Under the pieces are notes generated by a model, which made no database searches, had not been told where the DNA came from, and saw only the letters and a list, made by a program, of their open reading frames with translations. From NCBI GenBank assembly GCA_031273405.1, contig JAISRW010000138.1:1-7889 (forward strand): DNA of 7,889 nt, in the 5' to 3' direction. The translations under genes were made by a program, and so were the position numbers. Of this stretch, positions 4,919 to 7,889 are shown in pieces. The stretch comes from Treponema sp. (GTDB taxonomy: Bacteria > Spirochaetota > Spirochaetia > Treponematales > Breznakiellaceae). Each line of letters opens with the position of its first letter. Position 1 is the stretch's first letter.

Positions 4919-6481
4919 TTACAAATCCCGCCGGACCTCCGGTCCGAAACTACATAACTTATGAAGAAAATGAGTTTGTATGCGCTGGCCCTGCAACCAG
5001 TCGGCGGCGGCATCAAAGCGGCCGTTGCCCGGGCTTTCGCCTTCTCTCCCGGGCCTGATCCTGCACATCAACAGGCTTCCCGGGGGAGGGGGCTCTTTTC
5101 CCTCAAGGGGAACAAAGAGCCTCAGATAGTTATCGGTAATCCCCGGGATAAAGCCCGGCGTTTTTCCCCTCTCCGCCTCGGCAACGAACTCAACCTCCCT
5201 GCCCATCCAGCGGTTTACGTATTCTTTCCTGGAACAGCGGGCAAGAGATCCCAGACTCCCTACCCTTTGGCCCGCTTCCCTCTCGCTGACCCGGTCCTTG
5301 AAATTCCACGCCGCGGTTCCCGGCCTGGGCGAAAAGGGAAAGGCGTGGATTCCGGCAAAACCGGCCAGGCGGCAGAATTCGCGGGTTTTTTCAAATTCCC
5401 CCGCGGTCTCGCCGGGAAAGCCGGCGATAATATCGCAGGCCAGAAAGGGATCGTCCCTGGCGGATTTGATCTGCTCTATGCCTTCCATGGCCTCCCCGGC
5501 GCTGTAAGCCCTCCCCATCCGCTTGAGAACGGCATCGCTCCCTGACTGAAGGGAAAGGTGGAAATGGGGCCTCACCCGCTCATGGGAAAGGGCCCTGATA
5601 AACCGGGGGCTGAAAACGCCCGGCTCTATAGAAGAAAGCCGTATCCGTATCCTTTCGGTCCCTTCCAGGAGGTATTCCAGGAGAGCGGAGAGATCCGAAA
5701 CCCCGGAAGCAGCGCTCTTATACTGGCTGAGATTTACCCCGGTTAAGACAGCCTCCCCAAAGCCCCGGGCCTCCAAATCCCGGAGGGCGGCCAAAACCTC
5801 CGCCGCTCCCAGGCTCCGGCTTTTTCCCCTGGCAATGCTTACCCGGCAATAGGCGCAACGGTTGTCACAGCCGTCCTGTATCTTGAGAAAAGCCCGGGAA
5901 TGAAAGGAAAAGCCGCCGGGGCTGAACCTGAAGGAACCTTCCGCCCTGTCCCCGCCGGCGGTCACGGAGGCTCCAAGGGCCCAGGATTCGATTAAGGCCC
6001 CAGGCTCCCGGGAAGAACCGCCAGGGGGCGTTTTAACGGCCAGGAAGCGGGGCAAATCCAGGATGCGGTCCTTAAAATCCCCGGGAATAACGAAAAGCCT
6101 TTTCTCCGCCCCAGGCCCGGCGGCAATCCCCTCTTCGTCCCCGAGGCTCTCCAGGGCGGCGGCGTCCACCTGGGCGTAGCAGCCGGTAACGACCAGGCGG
6201 GCGCGGGGAAAATCCCGCAGGGCCTTGCGGATTACCCGCCGGGCTTTCTGCTCTGAATGGGAAGTTACCGTACAGGTATTGATTATCAGAATATCCGGCT
6301 CTCCGGGAGCGTCCCCGGCCTGAAAAGTTTCGTTCCAGGGGATGATAGAAAACCCTGCCTGCCTAAAGGCATCCGCAATGGATTCGCTCTCAAGCTGGTT
6401 AAGTTTACAGCCCAGGGTATAAACCGAGGCGGCAGGCTTAGGCGGAGGAGGGCTTTCGGGGATCGCTGAAATACCGGTCAT
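4919..6481 (-). CDS. mtaB: tRNA (t6A37) C2-methylthiotransferase MtaB
   Basis: A radical-SAM enzyme of the MiaB/MtaB family, which adds a methylthio group to t6A at position 37 of ANN-decoding tRNAs in the cytoplasm. Counting from the start chosen here (520 residues), the N-terminal cluster cysteines are C25 (YTLGCKLNQLES), C70 (NTCTVTS) and C101 (TGCYAQ). The radical-SAM cluster is C205, C209 and C212 in GCDNRCAYC. Further family blocks are LTGVNLSQY, RLSSIEP, LQSGSDAVLKRMGR, DIIAGFPGET and FPFSPRPGT. A TRAM RNA-binding domain follows, about residues 405-475. LGCKLNQLES and the spacing favour MtaB over MiaB or RimO. The ATG at 6481 is 22 bases after the TPR stop; the frame stays open upstream to 6589 but would then overlap the TPR gene by 86 bases. 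No strong ribosome site is visible. The stretch between the two cysteine clusters is about 30 residues longer than I expect. The last residues (FGPEVRRDL) are encoded by a copy of the intergenic hairpin. Confidence 0.94.
   Translation of the reverse strand: MTGISAIPESPPPPKPAASVYTLGCKLNQLESESIADAFRQAGFSIIPWNETFQAGDAPGEPDILIINTCTVTSHSEQKARRVIRKALRDFPRARLVVTGCYAQVDAAALESLGDEEGIAAGPGAEKRLFVIPGDFKDRILDLPRFLAVKTPPGGSSREPGALIESWALGASVTAGGDRAEGSFRFSPGGFSFHSRAFLKIQDGCDNRCAYCRVSIARGKSRSLGAAEVLAALRDLEARGFGEAVLTGVNLSQYKSAASGVSDLSALLEYLLEGTERIRIRLSSIEPGVFSPRFIRALSHERVRPHFHLSLQSGSDAVLKRMGRAYSAGEAMEGIEQIKSARDDPFLACDIIAGFPGETAGEFEKTREFCRLAGFAGIHAFPFSPRPGTAAWNFKDRVSEREAGQRVGSLGSLARCSRKEYVNRWMGREVEFVAEAERGKTPGFIPGITDNYLRLFVPLEGKEPPPPGSLLMCRIRPGREGESPGNGRFDAAADWLQGQRIQTHFLHKLCSFGPEVRRDL
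4932..4946 (-). repeat. Repeat-family hairpin inside the mtaB 3' end
   Basis: On the minus strand this reads CGGACC-GGA-GGTCCG, identical over 15 bases to the inner hairpin of unit 1 in both three-part repeats (191-205 and 7617-7631). It lies within the final codons of mtaB, encoding part of FGPEVRR, and ends 11 bases upstream of the TAA codon. The flanking bases do not match the repeat copies, apart from a shared TTT just before it in the 7617 copy. Confidence 0.85.
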
Positions 6482-6503
6482 TCTGCAAGCAGTCCGGCCG
6501 CCC

Positions 6504-7181
6504 CTAACGGGCTGCCATGGCCTGGCGGACCCGATCAAGGCCCCGGCGGGCGTCGGCAAGCTGGGAATCGAGGGAAAGGGCTTTTTCATAGGCTGTTATG
6601 GCTTCGGCCAGATCACCGGCCCTTTCCCGGGCATAGGCCAGCCGGATCCACCACGCCGCGTTACCCGGAACCCAGTGAACCGCCGTGGAAAGGGCGATGT
6701 CCGCGTGGCGGAAACGCCCAAGGCGTATGTAAATTTCGCCCAAAAAATAGTAGGCCATATCGATCCGGTGGCCCTCAGGAGCCAGGTTGATATATTCCTG
6801 GAAGTACCGGAGGGCCTCGCTGTTGCGGCCTTCGTAATAATTGATCTCTCCCAGGATTTCGATGATTCGGGTGTCATAGCGGCTTATATTCCGCCCTGCC
6901 TCGGCATAGATCATGGCTTCCTGGTAGCGGCCCAGGCGAATGAGGCTCCAGCAGATAACCACATGGGATTCCAGATTACCGGGATTAGCCGCGATTTCGT
7001 TCAGGCAGATGGATACCGCCAGTTCATAGCTGCCGTTCCGGTATTCCACCAGGGCGTCCGGCCGGGTTTGGGCAAAAAGCGCCTCTTTCCCCGAAAAGCC
7101 CAAAAGGAGGAAAAATAAAAAAAACAGACAAACCGTCGCTTTATACCGCCGAAGCGCGGCAGGAGCGGTGTAGTGCATCAT
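6504..7181 (-). CDS. Secreted tetratricopeptide-repeat protein
   Basis: 225 residues from the start chosen here. Basic residues (RRYK) and a hydrophobic run (VCLFFLFFLLLGF) precede a likely signal-peptidase site ALFA-Q at residues 35-38, so the protein is probably periplasmic. The rest, from about residue 41, is about five TPR helical pairs with the typical small/aromatic pattern (LGRYQEAMIYAEAG, LGEINYYEGRNSEALRYFQEY, ARERAGDLAEAITAYEKAL). TPRs mediate protein-protein contacts; the partner is not known. The start ATG at 7181 overlaps the bactofilin stop as ATGA, the usual sign of translational coupling. A second ATG directly after it (7178) has AGGA five bases upstream and may be the real initiator. 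An ATG at 7211 is also in frame but overlaps bactofilin further and separates the signal peptide from the N-terminus. Confidence 0.9.
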   Translation of the reverse strand: MMHYTAPAALRRYKATVCLFFLFFLLLGFSGKEALFAQTRPDALVEYRNGSYELAVSICLNEIAANPGNLESHVVICWSLIRLGRYQEAMIYAEAGRNISRYDTRIIEILGEINYYEGRNSEALRYFQEYINLAPEGHRIDMAYYFLGEIYIRLGRFRHADIALSTAVHWVPGNAAWWIRLAYARERAGDLAEAITAYEKALSLDSQLADARRGLDRVRQAMAAR

Positions 7182-7543
7182 GATCCTGCGGTTCTTCCAA
7201 CCATGGAACAACGTCCGTTAAAAATACAGCCGGTTTCCATAAAAATCTCCGGGGATGTCACATTCCCTATCAGCTTCCCCGTAATGGTAACCTCAACCTT
7301 TTCCTCGGCCGTTACATTGCCCTTTACGGAACCGCGGATTATCACCTTGGGAGCGTTGATATTGGCTTCTACCACCGCGTCTTCATCCACCACCAGAAGC
7401 CCCTGGGCGGCTATTTCGCCCGAAAGTTTCCCCCGGATAAGGAAGGGTTTCTCAAAATTGAGGGTCCCGTTAAAATCAATATCCGGGGACAAGATGGTAT
7501 CAAAATCCTCGTCTTCTAACACGTCGTTATGAACATCCGTCAT
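7178..7543 (-). CDS. Bactofilin (polymer-forming cytoskeletal protein)
   Basis: 121 residues, typical for a bactofilin (DUF583/CcmA family). An acidic, disordered N-terminus of about 20 residues leads into a right-handed beta-helix core, about 22-112. It is visible as short strands separated by glycine turns: NGTLNFEKPFLIRGKLSGEI, VIIRGSVKGNV, VEVTITGKLIGNV. Bactofilins self-assemble without nucleotide into filaments that scaffold cell shape or place wall enzymes and other proteins. It is the first gene of the bactofilin - TPR - mtaB cluster. The start ATG at 7543 fits the family, and no ribosome-binding site lies upstream. Instead, the -10 box of the candidate promoter ends just seven bases before the ATG, which points to a leaderless message. 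Confidence 0.93.
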   Translation of the reverse strand: MTDVHNDVLEDEDFDTILSPDIDFNGTLNFEKPFLIRGKLSGEIAAQGLLVVDEDAVVEANINAPKVIIRGSVKGNVTAEEKVEVTITGKLIGNVTSPEIFMETGCIFNGRCSMVGRTAGS

Positions 7544-7549
7544 AGTTTA

Positions 7550-7578
7550 AATTTACTCGCTGCGATAAGAGAGGTCAA
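7550..7578 (-). promoter_or_regulatory. Sigma70-type promoter for the bactofilin-TPR-mtaB cluster
   Basis: On the minus strand, TTGACC (7578-7573, five of six matches) is followed after exactly 17 bases by TAAATT (7555-7550, four of six matches). Only TAAACT separates the -10 box from the ATG at 7543, so the expected transcription start falls on or next to the start codon. I see no Shine-Dalgarno sequence in the region. Confidence 0.6.
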
Positions 7579-7616
7579 GTAGCCGGCAGAAAGATCAGCA
7601 GGAGAACCGGAATTTT

Positions 7617-7767
7617 CGGACCGGAGGTCCGCAATGTCAGATTTTGGAACTGCAACCCTAGATTTAGGAGAAAAAGCGGGCCGGACTTTAGTCCGATTGG
7701 ACCGCTTTTTCCAAGAGCCGGGCCATCGAACCGTAGGTTCGCACTAACCGAGTTTTGGCCCGGCTCA
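7617..7767. repeat. Three-part nested-palindrome repeat, copy B
   Basis: Nearly identical to 191-342 in the same orientation, with only a handful of differences. Inner hairpins are at 7617-7631 (CGGACC-GGA-GGTCCG), 7682-7695 (CGGAC-TTTA-GTCCG) and 7727-7741 (CGAACC-GTA-GGTTCG). Unit 2 has outer arms 7671-7679 and 7702-7710. Unit 3 has a perfect 10-bp outer stem, GAGCCGGGCC (7715-7724) with GGCCCGGCTC (7757-7766). Unit 1 lacks its left outer arm, because identity to copy A begins exactly at the inner hairpin. It lies between the bactofilin promoter and the stop codon of the next minus-strand gene. Confidence 0.92.
7671..7710. terminator. Possible bidirectional terminator within repeat copy B
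   Basis: The A5GCGG/CCGCT5 stem is the same as in copy A. On the minus strand it lies about 67 bases beyond the stop codon at 7777, well placed to end that gene before the bactofilin promoter. The T run is only five bases. Confidence 0.4.
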
Positions 7768-7776
7768 TGTGTAAAT

Positions 7777-7889
7777 TCAAGGCAGCTTTTCCAGCTTATT
7801 TGGGATTAAGGAAAAAAGTGAAACGAACACGAAACCCGCTCCCTCTTCCCTGCTTACCGCCGCCGCCGTGATGCCCATGATGCCTTGAC
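7777..7889 (-). CDS. Probable C-terminal fragment of an unidentified protein (partial)
   Basis: On the minus strand a frame enters from the right edge (first full codon at 7887) and stays open for 36 residues to a TGA at 7777-7779. It includes GIMGITAAAVSREEGAGF, then a hydrophobic stretch FVFVSLFSLIPN and a charged end KLEKLP. Composition and codon choice look coding, and the stop lies just 10 bases from the repeat, mirroring the gene end at 150. The fragment is short and I do not recognise the family. Confidence 0.45.
   Translation of the reverse strand, partial: QGIMGITAAAVSREEGAGFVFVSLFSLIPNKLEKLP

Noticed and set aside
4961..5545. A 194-codon plus-strand frame opposite mtaB
   Set aside because: It is antisense to the well-conserved radical-SAM and TRAM regions, and its proline- and arginine-rich composition shows no domain.
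6482..6589. An upstream start for MtaB adding 36 residues
   Set aside because: It would overlap the TPR gene by 86 bases and has no ribosome site. The added residues are not MtaB-like, and the family's first conserved block begins about 20 residues after the ATG at 6481.
191..7767. The paired direct repeats as ends of a composite transposon or genomic island
   Set aside because: The enclosed genes are ordinary chromosomal functions with similar composition. No transposase, integrase or target-site duplication is visible.
7818..7871. A 17-codon plus-strand frame starting GTG after AAGGA
   Set aside because: The spacing to a ribosome-like site looks tempting, but the product is proline-rich and short, and the opposite strand has a better coding frame.

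Overview
The window looks like a stretch of chromosome from a GC-rich, Gram-negative-type bacterium. A spirochaete of the Treponema lineage is my best guess, held at moderate confidence. The reasons are the lipoprotein paired with a FadL/UPF0164-like outer-membrane barrel (a family known from Treponema), relaxed spirochaete-style lipoboxes, and a bactofilin - TPR - MtaB gene cluster. There is no phage, transposase, CRISPR array, rRNA or tRNA.

Layout, left to right. Bases 1-150 are the end of a membrane protein entering from the left. Bases 181-342 hold a three-part palindromic repeat. A good sigma70-type promoter (348-376) then drives two plus-strand genes 18 bases apart: a polyol-dehydrogenase-like SDR (427-1212) and an exported NAPE-PLD-like metallo-beta-lactamase-fold hydrolase (1231-2316). 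Bases 2317-2645 lie between converging genes and are packed with palindromes. On the minus strand, a small lipoprotein (4500-3796) and a beta-barrel protein (3785-2646) form a two-gene unit. It is preceded by a 418-base gene-free stretch with several hairpins and a candidate distal promoter. Next, also on the minus strand, are bactofilin (7543-7178), a secreted TPR protein (7181-6504) and the tRNA methylthiotransferase MtaB (6481-4919). They are tightly packed, with an ATGA overlap and a 22-base gap, behind one promoter at 7550-7578. A second, roughly 97% identical copy of the three-part repeat (7617-7767) follows. The window ends in what is probably the C-terminus of another minus-strand gene (7777-7889).

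Functionally the genes are ordinary housekeeping and cell-envelope functions: sugar-alcohol redox, a lipid/phosphodiester-type hydrolase, an outer-membrane barrel with its lipoprotein partner, a cytoskeletal scaffold with a TPR protein, and tRNA modification at A37. The unusual content is intergenic. A family of nested palindromes has a variable outer stem and an inner hairpin built on CGRACC-N3-GGTYCG, usually placed close to one outer arm. It occurs as two near-identical triple arrays, as an expanded hairpin with three repeats in each arm, and as a copy forming the last codons of mtaB. It resembles REP-type or palindromic-element families, but I do not recognise it as a named one.
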